Assembly (NCBI RefSeq): GCF_012928505.1
Contig: NZ_JABBJN010000052.1
Span: 1 to 41,519, forward strand
Direction: 5' to 3'
Source of the DNA: Achromobacter sp. Bel
GTDB lineage: Bacteria > Pseudomonadota > Gammaproteobacteria > Burkholderiales > Burkholderiaceae_B
Length of the DNA stretch: 41,519 nucleotides
In this document: in pieces, positions 15,689-23,329 of the stretch
How positions within the stretch are numbered: the stretch's first letter is position 1
Layout: each line of letters begins with the position of its first letter
Translations under genes and position numbers: made by a program
Notes under the pieces: generated by a model
Seen by the model: only the letters and a program-made list of their open reading frames with translations
Databases searched by the model: none
Told to the model about the DNA's origin: nothing

Positions 15689-16714
15689 TCAGTTCATGAT
15701 GTTCTCGGTAAACCACTTGCGCCACTCGGCGGTCTTTTCGGCGCGCAGCTTGTCGTCGATGACGATGGCCTGGGTATCCCATTGCTGCTTGGTCGTGAAG
15801 ACGCCCGGCAGCGCGGCGTCTTCGGGCGAGACCTTGGCGTCGTCGATGACGGGGCTGGCCTTCTTGGCGGCCACGATCTTGGCCTGCACCTCCGGCGACA
15901 GCGCGATGTTCATGAACTTGTGCGCCAGGTCGATCTTGGTGCTGCCTTTCATGATAGCCATGGTGTCCACCCCCAACACCGCGCCTTCCTTGGGCATGGC
16001 CACCTTGATCGGCACGCCTTGGCCGATCATGTAGTAGGCGTTCATGGACAGCACAATCTGCACGGGCGTCTCGCCGGCGGCGATCAGTTGCTGGCTGTTG
16101 GCATCGTTGGTGTAGAAAGCCTTGAAATTGGGCTTCAGGGCCTTGAGTTTTTCCTGGCCTTTTTCCCAGCTGCTTGCGTCGCCGCCCGAGAGCAAAGCCG
16201 AAACGTCGATGATATGGCTGGGGTCGAAATCGGGCGCGGACAGCTTGCCTTTCAGCGCCGGGTTCCAGAGATCGTTCCAGCTGTTGAAGGTGATGCCGGC
16301 GGGAACCAGGTCGGGGCGGTAACCGATGGTGTACACGTACGCCCAGCTGCCGATATGGTATGGGCTGATCTTGGCGCGATCCACCAGGTGCGAGTAATTG
16401 GGGATTTTGCTTAAGTCCAGCTTTTCGTACAGCCCGCCATTGACGTAGAGCCAGCCGATGTGCGATGTGGTGAACGTGATGTCGCTTTCCGGTTTGGTGG
16501 CCAGCTTGGCCTTGTTCAGGCGGTCGATGGTGCCGCCTGTGATGTACTTCACCGGCACCCCCGTCTGCCGCGTGAACTCCTTGGAGATGGTCTCATCGAT
16601 AAGGTCCCGGAAGCTGCCGCCCCAGGTGCTCACCACCAGGGCATCCTGCGCATGCGCCGTGCTGGCTAAGGCCGCGCCGGCAAGCATGCCCGCGCAAATA
16701 AGTTTCTTGATCAT
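15689..16714 (-). CDS. PotD-like periplasmic binding protein
   Basis: A 341-residue extracellular solute-binding protein of the polyamine/iron class. Residues 1-22 form a signal peptide ending STAHAQ, and the mature start ALVVSTWGGSFRDLIDETI is typical of this group. AGGGG sits 6 nt before ATG 16714. It delivers substrate to the PotB/PotC-type permeases encoded immediately downstream. Polyamine binding is the default, but family members also take amino-acid-like, aromatic-acid and phosphonate ligands, so the substrate is open. It begins 25 nt after the amino-acid ABC ATPase gene and could be cotranscribed with it. Confidence 0.86.
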   Translation of the reverse strand: MIKKLICAGMLAGAALASTAHAQDALVVSTWGGSFRDLIDETISKEFTRQTGVPVKYITGGTIDRLNKAKLATKPESDITFTTSHIGWLYVNGGLYEKLDLSKIPNYSHLVDRAKISPYHIGSWAYVYTIGYRPDLVPAGITFNSWNDLWNPALKGKLSAPDFDPSHIIDVSALLSGGDASSWEKGQEKLKALKPNFKAFYTNDANSQQLIAAGETPVQIVLSMNAYYMIGQGVPIKVAMPKEGAVLGVDTMAIMKGSTKIDLAHKFMNIALSPEVQAKIVAAKKASPVIDDAKVSPEDAALPGVFTTKQQWDTQAIVIDDKLRAEKTAEWRKWFTENIMN

Positions 16715-16739
16715 GACAACCCCTTGTCTATGTTGTTGG

Positions 16740-17525
16740 CTACAGAACCTGTTCCAGGAAATGCTTCAGGCGCTCGCTCCTGGGCGAGGCAAAGAACTGT
16801 TCGGCGGGCGCGGTCTCGATGATTTCGCCGCACTCCATGAACACACAGCGATCGGCCACCCTGCGGGCGAAGCCGATCTCGTGGGTGACGCAGATCATGG
16901 TGATGCCGGTCTGGGCCAGGTCTTCCATGATGCGCAGCACGGAACCGACCGATTCCGGATCCAGCGCTGACGTTGGTTCGTCGAAAAGCATGATGCGCGG
17001 CCGCAGGCAGAGCGCGCGCGCGATGGCCACGCGTTGCTGCTGCCCGCCGGAAAGCTGGATCGGATACTTGCCGGCCTGTTCGATCACATTGACCTTGGCG
17101 AGGTACTCCCGCGCCGTCTGCTCGGCCTCGGCGGCCGGCGTCTTCAAGGCGATCTTCAGCGCGAAGGTGCAGTTTTCCAGCACCGTCATGTGCGGAAAGA
17201 GATTGAAGCTCTGGAACACCATGCCCAGCTGGCGCCGGACTTGTTCTACGCTCTCCGGGCGCCGGGTCAGTGCGGTGCCATTGACGTGGATATCGCCCGA
17301 GTCGTGCTGTTCCAGATGGTTGATGCAACGGATAAGCGACGACTTGCCGGATCCGGACGGGCCGCACAGGATGACGATTTCGCCGCTGGATACTTCAAGG
17401 TGGATATCCCGCAGCGCGTGGAACGACCCGTAGAACTTGTTCAATCCCGAGATGGATACCGCGGGCGCGCATTCTGAACGGACGGAGGACAACGGCGGCG
17501 TGATGCTGGACAGGATGGCAGTCAT
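16740..17525 (-). CDS. Amino-acid ABC transporter ATP-binding protein (GlnQ/HisP type)
   Basis: A 261-residue cytoplasmic ATPase. Walker A is GPSGSGKSS at 55-63, then LSGGQQQRV, Walker B IMLFDEPTSALDPE and the switch His in CVTHEIGFA. The first 24 residues precede the usual domain start and may be an extension; no stronger ribosome site was seen for a shorter form. It follows two HisMQ-type permeases and completes the importer that begins at 19870. The GlnQ class normally serves polar amino-acid permeases, so it is not the expected partner of the PotBCD set downstream. Confidence 0.88.
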   Translation of the reverse strand: MTAILSSITPPLSSVRSECAPAVSISGLNKFYGSFHALRDIHLEVSSGEIVILCGPSGSGKSSLIRCINHLEQHDSGDIHVNGTALTRRPESVEQVRRQLGMVFQSFNLFPHMTVLENCTFALKIALKTPAAEAEQTAREYLAKVNVIEQAGKYPIQLSGGQQQRVAIARALCLRPRIMLFDEPTSALDPESVGSVLRIMEDLAQTGITMICVTHEIGFARRVADRCVFMECGEIIETAPAEQFFASPRSERLKHFLEQVL

Positions 17526-17562
17526 GATGGTTCGCGCTCTGGTGGACGGTCGGCCGGGCGGT

Positions 17563-18252
17563 TCAGACTCTGACGAGATAGCGGTTCAATCTGCGATCCG
17601 CGATCGAGAATCCAAGACGTATGCTGTTGGTAATGCACCAATAGATGGCCGCCGCCGTGATCAGGGGCGTAAACGGGTCATAGGTGTAGTCGAACACGGT
17701 ATTGGCGGCGGCTGTCAGGTCGACCAGCGTGATGGCGCTGACGGCCGCCGTGCTTTTGACCATGATCAGCAACTCGTTCTGGTAGGCGCGCAGCACATAG
17801 CGCGCGACCAGCGGGAGCCGCAGCCGGAACAGGATTTGCACGGGCTTCAGGCCCAGCGTCTGCGCGGCCTCGATCGTGCCCTTCGGAATTGCCGCAAGGC
17901 CACCGCGGATGATCTCCGCCATGAAGCCCGAGTGGGTCAACGCCAAGCCCAGCCAGGCGCAGACATAGGCGCTGGAGAAGACGTTCCACAGGAAGGTATC
18001 GCGCACGAAAGAGAACTGCGGCAGTCCGCTATAGATCAGATACAGCAGCACCAAGCTGGGCACGCCGCGGAAGAAGCCGATATAGCTGCTGGCGAAGACG
18101 GCGCGCGCGCCCGGCCGGAAGCTTGCCAGGGCAACTGGCAGCGCCAGCAGCAGGCCGATGACCAGCACCGGCAGCAGTACGGCGAATGTCGTGCCGGCGC
18201 CGGCCAGCAGTTTGGGCAGGCTCTCCCAGGCCACCTGGAAATCAAAGTGCAT
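17563..18252 (-). CDS. Amino-acid ABC transporter permease
   Basis: An inner-membrane permease of 229 residues of the HisM/HisQ type, with RGVPSLVLLYLIYSG and the coupling loop EAAQTLGLKPVQILFRLRLP. ATG 18252 follows GGGGAGC at good spacing and overlaps the end of the previous permease gene by 11 nt, so the two are translationally coupled. It forms a heterodimeric channel with that protein. Confidence 0.87.
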   Translation of the reverse strand: MHFDFQVAWESLPKLLAGAGTTFAVLLPVLVIGLLLALPVALASFRPGARAVFASSYIGFFRGVPSLVLLYLIYSGLPQFSFVRDTFLWNVFSSAYVCAWLGLALTHSGFMAEIIRGGLAAIPKGTIEAAQTLGLKPVQILFRLRLPLVARYVLRAYQNELLIMVKSTAAVSAITLVDLTAAANTVFDYTYDPFTPLITAAAIYWCITNSIRLGFSIADRRLNRYLVRV

Positions 18253-18955
18253 GAGATGCTCCCCGGGTCACGACGGGATGGAAGCCGCGGGCGGCCCACG
18301 TTTCAACGCGGCGGGCCACGTAGTAGGTCAGCCAGGTCATCAGAAGGAAGAAGAACGCCGCCAGCAGGTAGTAGACGAAGGGTTCCTTGGTTACGCCGGA
18401 GGCGAGCTTGGCGTAGGCCATGATTTCCTTCAGGCCGATCAACGAAATCAACGCGGTGTCCTTGAGGACGACGATCCACATATTGGTCATGCCGGGCAGG
18501 GCCAGGCGCAACATCTGCGGCAGAATGACCTTCAGCCAAATGGCGCTGCGCGGCACCAGCAGCACGCGCGCGGCCTCGAACTGTCCGTGAGGCACGTTCT
18601 GGATCGCGCTGCGTATCAGGTCGGCCAGGTAGGCGCCGTACACCATGCCGAGCGCCGCTACCGCCGCCATGAAAGGCGTGATCTCGATACGTTGGCCGAT
18701 GCCGAACGGCGAGAGCAGGCCGGCGACAATCTGCGAGCCGCCGTAATAGAACAGGAATCCCACCAGCAGCGAAGGCACGCCGGTGAAAATGGAGGCATAC
18801 GGGATCCAGATGATCCTGGCGAGCCATGTCGGCCGTAGCGTGATCAGGGCAAAGAATGTCCCGATCGCCAGCGCCAGCAGATAGGCACAGACGGCGACCT
18901 GGATCGTCATCATTGCGCCGGTCGCGAGTTGCTGCACGAAACCCATCGAAGGCAT
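18242..18955 (-). CDS. Amino-acid ABC transporter permease
   Basis: An inner-membrane permease of 237 residues, first of the permease pair of this importer. AGGA lies 7 nt before ATG 18955. The segment TGVPSLLVGFLFYYGG is family-like. The coupling loop reads EAARVLLVPRSAIWLKVILP: the Gly normally following EAA at the LG position is Leu, a mild departure that could affect ATPase docking. It lies 123 bp after the binding-protein gene, with a hairpin between. Confidence 0.85.
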   Translation of the reverse strand: MPSMGFVQQLATGAMMTIQVAVCAYLLALAIGTFFALITLRPTWLARIIWIPYASIFTGVPSLLVGFLFYYGGSQIVAGLLSPFGIGQRIEITPFMAAVAALGMVYGAYLADLIRSAIQNVPHGQFEAARVLLVPRSAIWLKVILPQMLRLALPGMTNMWIVVLKDTALISLIGLKEIMAYAKLASGVTKEPFVYYLLAAFFFLLMTWLTYYVARRVETWAARGFHPVVTRGASHAL

Positions 18956-19024
18956 GAGGTATTCCTATAGCCTGTTCACATTGAAAGGCGCCTTGCGCAG
19001 ACCTTGGCAAGCGTATGAAACATG

Positions 19025-19064
19025 CCGCCTGGCCCGCCGGCCTCGTGGCGGGCGGCTCAGGCGG
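19025..19064 (-). promoter_or_regulatory. Intercistronic GC-rich hairpin after the binding-protein gene
   Basis: GCCCGCC (19032-19038) pairs with GGCGGGC (19047-19053) around an 8-nt loop, extended by CCGCCT (19025-19030) with AGGCGG (19059-19064). It sits between the binding-protein stop and the first permease. Hairpins here commonly protect the upstream message so that binding protein is made in excess. There is no T-tract, so it is not a classic terminator. Confidence 0.45.
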
Positions 19065-19078
19065 GGGCACGTATCCGG

Positions 19079-19870
19079 CTAGCGGCAGGCCGCTTCCTCG
19101 GGCAGTAGCTCCACTTCCATATAAGGTTTGCGCAGCTTGGTGAAAGTGCAGTCCTTGATGATGGTCTCCAGCGTGGTGTTCATGCGGTTGAGCAGTTCGC
19201 CGCTGTCCTTGCGGGCGATCCAGCTTGAGCCGGCTTCGCCGCCACCGGTCCACAAGTCGCCGCCCGCGAATTTCCAACCCTTGCCCTGGGGCTTGGACAG
19301 GAACTCGTTGGTCCAGCTGATCTTGGGGCCCAGGCTCATGTCCAGCCGCCCGTTGGCCAGGTCGAGCCGGATCTGGTCGGGGTTGTCGTAGAACACGATC
19401 TGTACCCCGTTGCCGAACGTCTCGGACACGTATTTGGCTTGCGCCGATCCGCGTTGCAGGCCGATGCGAACGCCCTTGAGCCCTTCAGGCGTGAAGGTGT
19501 AGTTCTTCGCTTCCGGTACCACGTAGGAATCCGGATTGAACAGCACCGCGCGGCCAAACAGCACCTTTTCCTTGCGTTCCGGCAGCGGCTTGGTCTGGCT
19601 GACCACGGCGTCCAGTTTCTTCTGCAGCAGCGCTGGAATCAGGGCCTTGAAGTCCATGACGACGATTTCGCAATCGACCTTCATCCGCTTGCACATTTCG
19701 CGCGCCAGGTCGGGTTCGAAGCCCGTCAGGCGGCCCGAGGGATCGACCATGCTGAACGGGGGGTAACTTCCCTCGTTGCCAAGCACCAGCTTCTCGGCAT
19801 GGGCCGGCGTCAGGACGAATAACGAAGCGCTTGCGAGTGTCAGCGCCGTAATGGTTTTGTGCAGATGCAT
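19079..19870 (-). CDS. Periplasmic amino-acid-binding protein of ABC importer
   Basis: A 263-residue binding protein of the polar amino-acid family. Residues 1-25 are a signal peptide ending TPAHA, and the mature chain starts EKLVLGNEGSYPPFSMVDPS with GFEPDLAREMCKRM after it, all family hallmarks. AGGGGAAAAAAG precedes ATG 19870. It lies 43 bp downstream of the AMDase-family gene, so the imported compound is probably linked to that enzyme. The ligand-binding Arg/Asp pattern could not be assigned to a specific amino acid. Confidence 0.86.
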   Translation of the reverse strand: MHLHKTITALTLASASLFVLTPAHAEKLVLGNEGSYPPFSMVDPSGRLTGFEPDLAREMCKRMKVDCEIVVMDFKALIPALLQKKLDAVVSQTKPLPERKEKVLFGRAVLFNPDSYVVPEAKNYTFTPEGLKGVRIGLQRGSAQAKYVSETFGNGVQIVFYDNPDQIRLDLANGRLDMSLGPKISWTNEFLSKPQGKGWKFAGGDLWTGGGEAGSSWIARKDSGELLNRMNTTLETIIKDCTFTKLRKPYMEVELLPEEAACR

Positions 19871-19913
19871 CTTTTTTCCCCTTGTTTATTGGTTATCCGC
19901 CGTGGCGAAGCGC

Positions 19914-20711
19914 TTACATCGTGTTGGCCTTGGTCAGGTTTGCGTTGAACAGCGACCCGTAACCGGGCTTGGCGCCTGCCGCGCCAGTCAGTTCAAGGCA
20001 GTGCCAGAACGACGCCTGAATGGCCGAGATCACCGGCTTGCCCAGTTTCTGTTCCAGCGCCTCGATGGCCCCGACGGTCCGGAAGTTGGTGCACGAAACG
20101 AAGATGGCGGTCGCATCGGGATGGTCGACCGAGATCACGTGGTCATAGACCTTCGCGAGGGACACCTCGGCCAGGGCGTGATCGTCCGAGATGCCCAGGC
20201 AGGCGCTCCTGACGACCTCGTGGCCGTTTTCCTGCAGGAAGCGGATGGCGCGCTCATGGATTTCCGGCAGATACGGCGTGGCGAGCGCAACCTTGCCAGC
20301 CTTCACCTGCTTCAAGGCCGCGAGCGTGGCGGTGGACGCCGTGGTGATCTTCGGCCCCGGCACCCATTGCCGCAGCTTCTGGATAAGCGCCTGGTCGTAG
20401 GCGGTGCCGTGCAGAAACGAGGCGCTGGTCCCGCCGAACAGCAGCACGTCGATGGGCGCCGCGCCGGCCAGGCGCGCGGCCTGTTCGAGTTCCGGCGCAT
20501 TCATCATTTCCTCGATGCCCTGCACGGTGACCTTGGGCAGCTTGATGCGCGCGGTATGGGTAGAAACCCCCGGACCGGACATAGCCCACATTTCTTCTTC
20601 CATCACGACGCTGGAGGCGATGTAGATCAGCCCGATGCGGGCAAGATCGCCAGAGCCGTCATAGCGGAATCGGGGATAGGCAGCGGGTAGGGGCGTTGAG
20701 GCAGTGTTCAT
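19914..20711 (-). CDS. Arylmalonate decarboxylase / maleate isomerase-family enzyme (Asp/Glu racemase superfamily), single family Cys
   Basis: A 265-residue enzyme from ATG 20711 (GGGAAACCGG upstream). Two-cysteine members of the superfamily have one catalytic Cys in each half. Here the first-half motif is GGTSAS at 93-98 with no Cys, and the second-half motif is SCTNF with Cys207. That pattern, and the ends FGGTSASFLHGTAYDQAL and KPGYGSLF, resemble arylmalonate decarboxylase of Bordetella, which has Gly-Thr-Ser in the first half and one Cys. The CTNFRT segment is instead more like maleate isomerases and EutA. A decarboxylase of malonate-like acids or a one-cysteine isomerase is plausible. 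It heads the importer operon. Confidence 0.75.
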   Translation of the reverse strand: MNTASTPLPAAYPRFRYDGSGDLARIGLIYIASSVVMEEEMWAMSGPGVSTHTARIKLPKVTVQGIEEMMNAPELEQAARLAGAAPIDVLLFGGTSASFLHGTAYDQALIQKLRQWVPGPKITTASTATLAALKQVKAGKVALATPYLPEIHERAIRFLQENGHEVVRSACLGISDDHALAEVSLAKVYDHVISVDHPDATAIFVSCTNFRTVGAIEALEQKLGKPVISAIQASFWHCLELTGAAGAKPGYGSLFNANLTKANTM

Positions 20712-21028
20712 CCGGTTTCCCTGCAAAGAGAGGTTGCTTCGGCTAGCGAAAACCAATGATGAGAGACGCGATCCGAGCGACCAAGTCGCCTTTTCCGTTG
20801 GCATGGATAGATTTTCCTGATGGCCGGGCGAGGCGCCCCGAGGCATGGCGAAGGCGCATCGCCGCGAGTGCCGCCCACGTCAGGATTTCCGAGACGGGAC
20901 GCCGGAAAAAACAAATAGGCTGCCGCCCCGCTTGGGCCGACCATCAGCGGGCAGGTCACGGCCTTATGCGACGCCGCCAGCCAGGCAGGCGCGGGGCCTC
21001 CGGATAAACCCTAATAAAGAGTCGAGCC
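20712..21028. promoter_or_regulatory. 317-bp divergent control region
   Basis: It lies between the AMDase-family/importer operon (minus) and the RidA operon (plus) and must hold both promoters. No frame looks like a protein. I found no clean palindromic LysR site. The regulator encoded at 22314 is the best candidate to act here. Confidence 0.45.
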
Positions 21029-21442
21029 ATGAAGCACAAGCGCATACGCACCTTCAATACCAAGGCAACCTACCCGGAACAGAAACTCGACAACGATCTG
21101 TGCCAGGCCGTCGTCGCGCGCGGCAGCACCGTCTTTCTGCGTGGGCAGATCGGCCAGAACCTGGACACGTCCGAAAGCGTCTGCATCGGCGATGCCTCGG
21201 GTCAGGCGGAGCAGGCGATGAAGAACATCGACATCCTGCTTAAGGAGGCCGGCGGCGAACTGCAGGACATCTGCAAGATCACGATCTACATCATCGACCC
21301 CCGGTATCGCGAAGCGGTCTATCTGGTGGTCGGCAAGTGGCTCAAGGGAGTGTTCCCGGTGTCCACCGGCATCGTGGTGTCGGCATTGGCGCGCCCCGAA
21401 TGGCTGGTGGAAATCGACGCGACGGCTGTTATTCCAGATTGA
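21029..21442 (+). CDS. RidA/YjgF/UK114-family protein
   Basis: A 137-residue Rid-family protein. Archetypal members hydrolyse reactive enamine and imine intermediates released by PLP enzymes or oxidases, and work as trimers. The C-terminal pattern TGIVVSALARPEWLVEIDAT keeps an Arg (122) and acidic residues in the place of the RidA imine-binding Arg and Glu. The N-terminal two-thirds (VVARGSTVFLRGQIGQNLDT, ILKEAG-like helix) also fits. It starts the plus-strand operon opposite the AMDase-family gene, followed 20 nt later by the DUF1028 gene. Rid subfamily members without deaminase activity also exist. Confidence 0.85.
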   Translation: MKHKRIRTFNTKATYPEQKLDNDLCQAVVARGSTVFLRGQIGQNLDTSESVCIGDASGQAEQAMKNIDILLKEAGGELQDICKITIYIIDPRYREAVYLVVGKWLKGVFPVSTGIVVSALARPEWLVEIDATAVIPD

Positions 21443-21462
21443 CGCCTCAGGAGGCCCAGGTC

Positions 21463-22134
21463 ATGACTTTCTCGATCATCGCCCGTTGTCCGGCCACAGG
21501 CCAATTCGGCGCGGCCGTCTCGTCCTCGTCTCCCGCAGTGGCGGCGCGTTGCGTCCGCGCGCGCGCTGGCGTGGGTGCGGCGGTCAGCCAGAACATCACC
21601 GACCCGGCCCTGGGGCCGCTCATTCTCGATGCGATGGACCAGGGCCATTCGCCCGAGCGCGCGCTGCAGTCCCTGGCCGAACGTCCTTTCATCAATTACC
21701 GGCAACTGATGGCTATCGACGCCACGCAGGCGCCGGCGATCTTCACGGGGTCGAACGCGCTAGGCCGGCTCGCCAGCGCAAAAGGCGAGCACGCCGCCTG
21801 CGCCGGCAATATGCTGGCGTCGCTGGATGTGCCCGCGGCCATGCTGTCCGCATTCGAGAGGACGCCGGGCTCGCTGGCCGAACGTCTGATGCAGGCTATG
21901 TTGGCCGGTCAAGCTGCCGGCGGCGAAGAGGGGCCGGTCCATTCGGCCGGGCTGCTGGTGGTGGCGGATCTGGATTGGCCCATCGTCGATCTGCGCATGG
22001 ACTGGGTGGAACAATGCCCCGTCGAGACGCTTTACGAGGCCTGGACTGTCTACGAGCCGCAGATCCAGGACTACATCACCCGCGCCAGGGATCCGCGCGC
22101 TGCGCCGAGTTTCGGCGTGCCAGGTAATCTGTGA
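21463..22134 (+). CDS. DUF1028 family protein (Ntn-hydrolase-like)
   Basis: A 223-residue protein beginning MTFSIIARCPATGQFGAAVS, the characteristic DUF1028 opening, followed by ARAGVGAAVSQNITDPALG. AGGAGG lies just upstream of ATG 21463. The family is thought to share the Ntn-hydrolase fold, and its genes recur in amino-acid and peptide catabolic clusters, but its reaction is not established to my knowledge. It sits between RidA and LysR genes and an ArgE-type deacylase, so a hydrolytic role on an N-substituted amino acid is plausible. Function is inferred only from context. Confidence 0.83.
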   Translation: MTFSIIARCPATGQFGAAVSSSSPAVAARCVRARAGVGAAVSQNITDPALGPLILDAMDQGHSPERALQSLAERPFINYRQLMAIDATQAPAIFTGSNALGRLASAKGEHAACAGNMLASLDVPAAMLSAFERTPGSLAERLMQAMLAGQAAGGEEGPVHSAGLLVVADLDWPIVDLRMDWVEQCPVETLYEAWTVYEPQIQDYITRARDPRAAPSFGVPGNL

Positions 22135-22313
22135 CAGCCTGTGGCTGGCGCGGGGCAAGTGCGAGAAAACCCGAGGAGCGCCATGCCCGCTGTCCGGGCA
22201 TAGTGGAGACATTTTTCCTCGGTGCGGCGCATGCCGGCGCCGGGCCACGGTGGCGGCCCGCCAGCTGGAACGCCACCTCCCTCCAGCCTGCTCCAGTTTT
22301 CTCACTTCGGATT

Positions 22314-23282
22314 ATGCTCAATCGCATTTCGCTGCGCCAGATGGAGTACTTCGTCGCCACGGCCAAGCACGGCAGTATCGCTGCGGCATCCAGCCAGATC
22401 CACATTTCGGCGCCTTCGATTTCGGCCGCCATCGCACATGTCGAAACCGAGCTGGACGTGCAGTTGTTCGTCCGGCACCCGTCCAAGGGCCTGGCCTTGA
22501 CGGTGCTCGGCCAACAGGTCATGGGCGAATGCGAAGACCTGCTCGAGCGCGCGTCGCGTCTCTACAAGATCGCGTCCGTCTCCAGCAATACCATTCAGGG
22601 TACGTTGCGCGTGGGCTGCTTCCAGTCGCTCACGGCCATGATCGCGCCCGAGGTGATCTTCGGGTTCTCGCGCGCCTTCGACAAAGTCGACCTGCACATG
22701 GTCGAAGGCGACCAGCAGTTGCTGATCGACAAGCTGCATTCCCTGGAGATCGACGTCGCGCTCAGTTACGACCTGAGGCTGGGCGACGAAATCTCGTTCG
22801 AGGCGCTGGCGCGCCTGCCGCCGCATGTGGTGGTAAGCGAATTGCATCCGCTGTCGCAGCAGATCGCGGTGACGCTGGAGGAGCTGGCCCGCTTGCCCAT
22901 GGTGCTGCTGGACCTGCCCTTGAGCCGTGAATACTTCATGTCGCTGTTCGCCAAGGTCGGCCTGGAGCCGAACATCGTGGCGCGTTCGCGTTCCGAAGAA
23001 GTGGTGCGGTCCATGGTCGCCAACGGCATCGGCTATGCGCTGTTCAACGTGCGGCCGAAGTCTACGCAAGCCCTGGATGGAAAGCGGCTGGTGCGGCTGC
23101 GCCTGGTGGGCGAGCACCGCCCCATGCTGCTTGGGCTGACGACCTACAAACCGATGAAACCGTCGCGCCTGACCGAGGTATTCATGCAGCGCTGCCGCGC
23201 CTATATCTCTGATCAATACATTCCAGGCATGAGCGAAGGCAGCTTCTTCGACCCCTATGTGCCGCCTCCCGAAAACAACTGA
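22314..23282 (+). CDS. LysR-family transcriptional regulator
   Basis: A 322-residue LysR regulator from ATG 22314. The winged helix-turn-helix occupies about residues 5-62 (ISLRQMEYFVATAKHGSIAA, SAPSISAAIAHVETELDVQL), and the rest is a periplasmic-binding-protein-like effector domain (LRVGCFQSL, DVALSYDLRLG). Earlier in-frame codons back to 22131 would add a leader without family likeness. Its location inside the RidA-DUF1028-ArgE run, with the importer operon divergent, suggests it controls both. The C-terminus beyond residue 300 (YIPGMSEGSFFDPY) is slightly longer than usual. Confidence 0.87.
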   Translation: MLNRISLRQMEYFVATAKHGSIAAASSQIHISAPSISAAIAHVETELDVQLFVRHPSKGLALTVLGQQVMGECEDLLERASRLYKIASVSSNTIQGTLRVGCFQSLTAMIAPEVIFGFSRAFDKVDLHMVEGDQQLLIDKLHSLEIDVALSYDLRLGDEISFEALARLPPHVVVSELHPLSQQIAVTLEELARLPMVLLDLPLSREYFMSLFAKVGLEPNIVARSRSEEVVRSMVANGIGYALFNVRPKSTQALDGKRLVRLRLVGEHRPMLLGLTTYKPMKPSRLTEVFMQRCRAYISDQYIPGMSEGSFFDPYVPPPENN

Positions 23283-23329
23283 ACGGACGGCGCGCCCGCG
23301 TGCCGCTCGCAACCTTGCAGGTCCATGTC

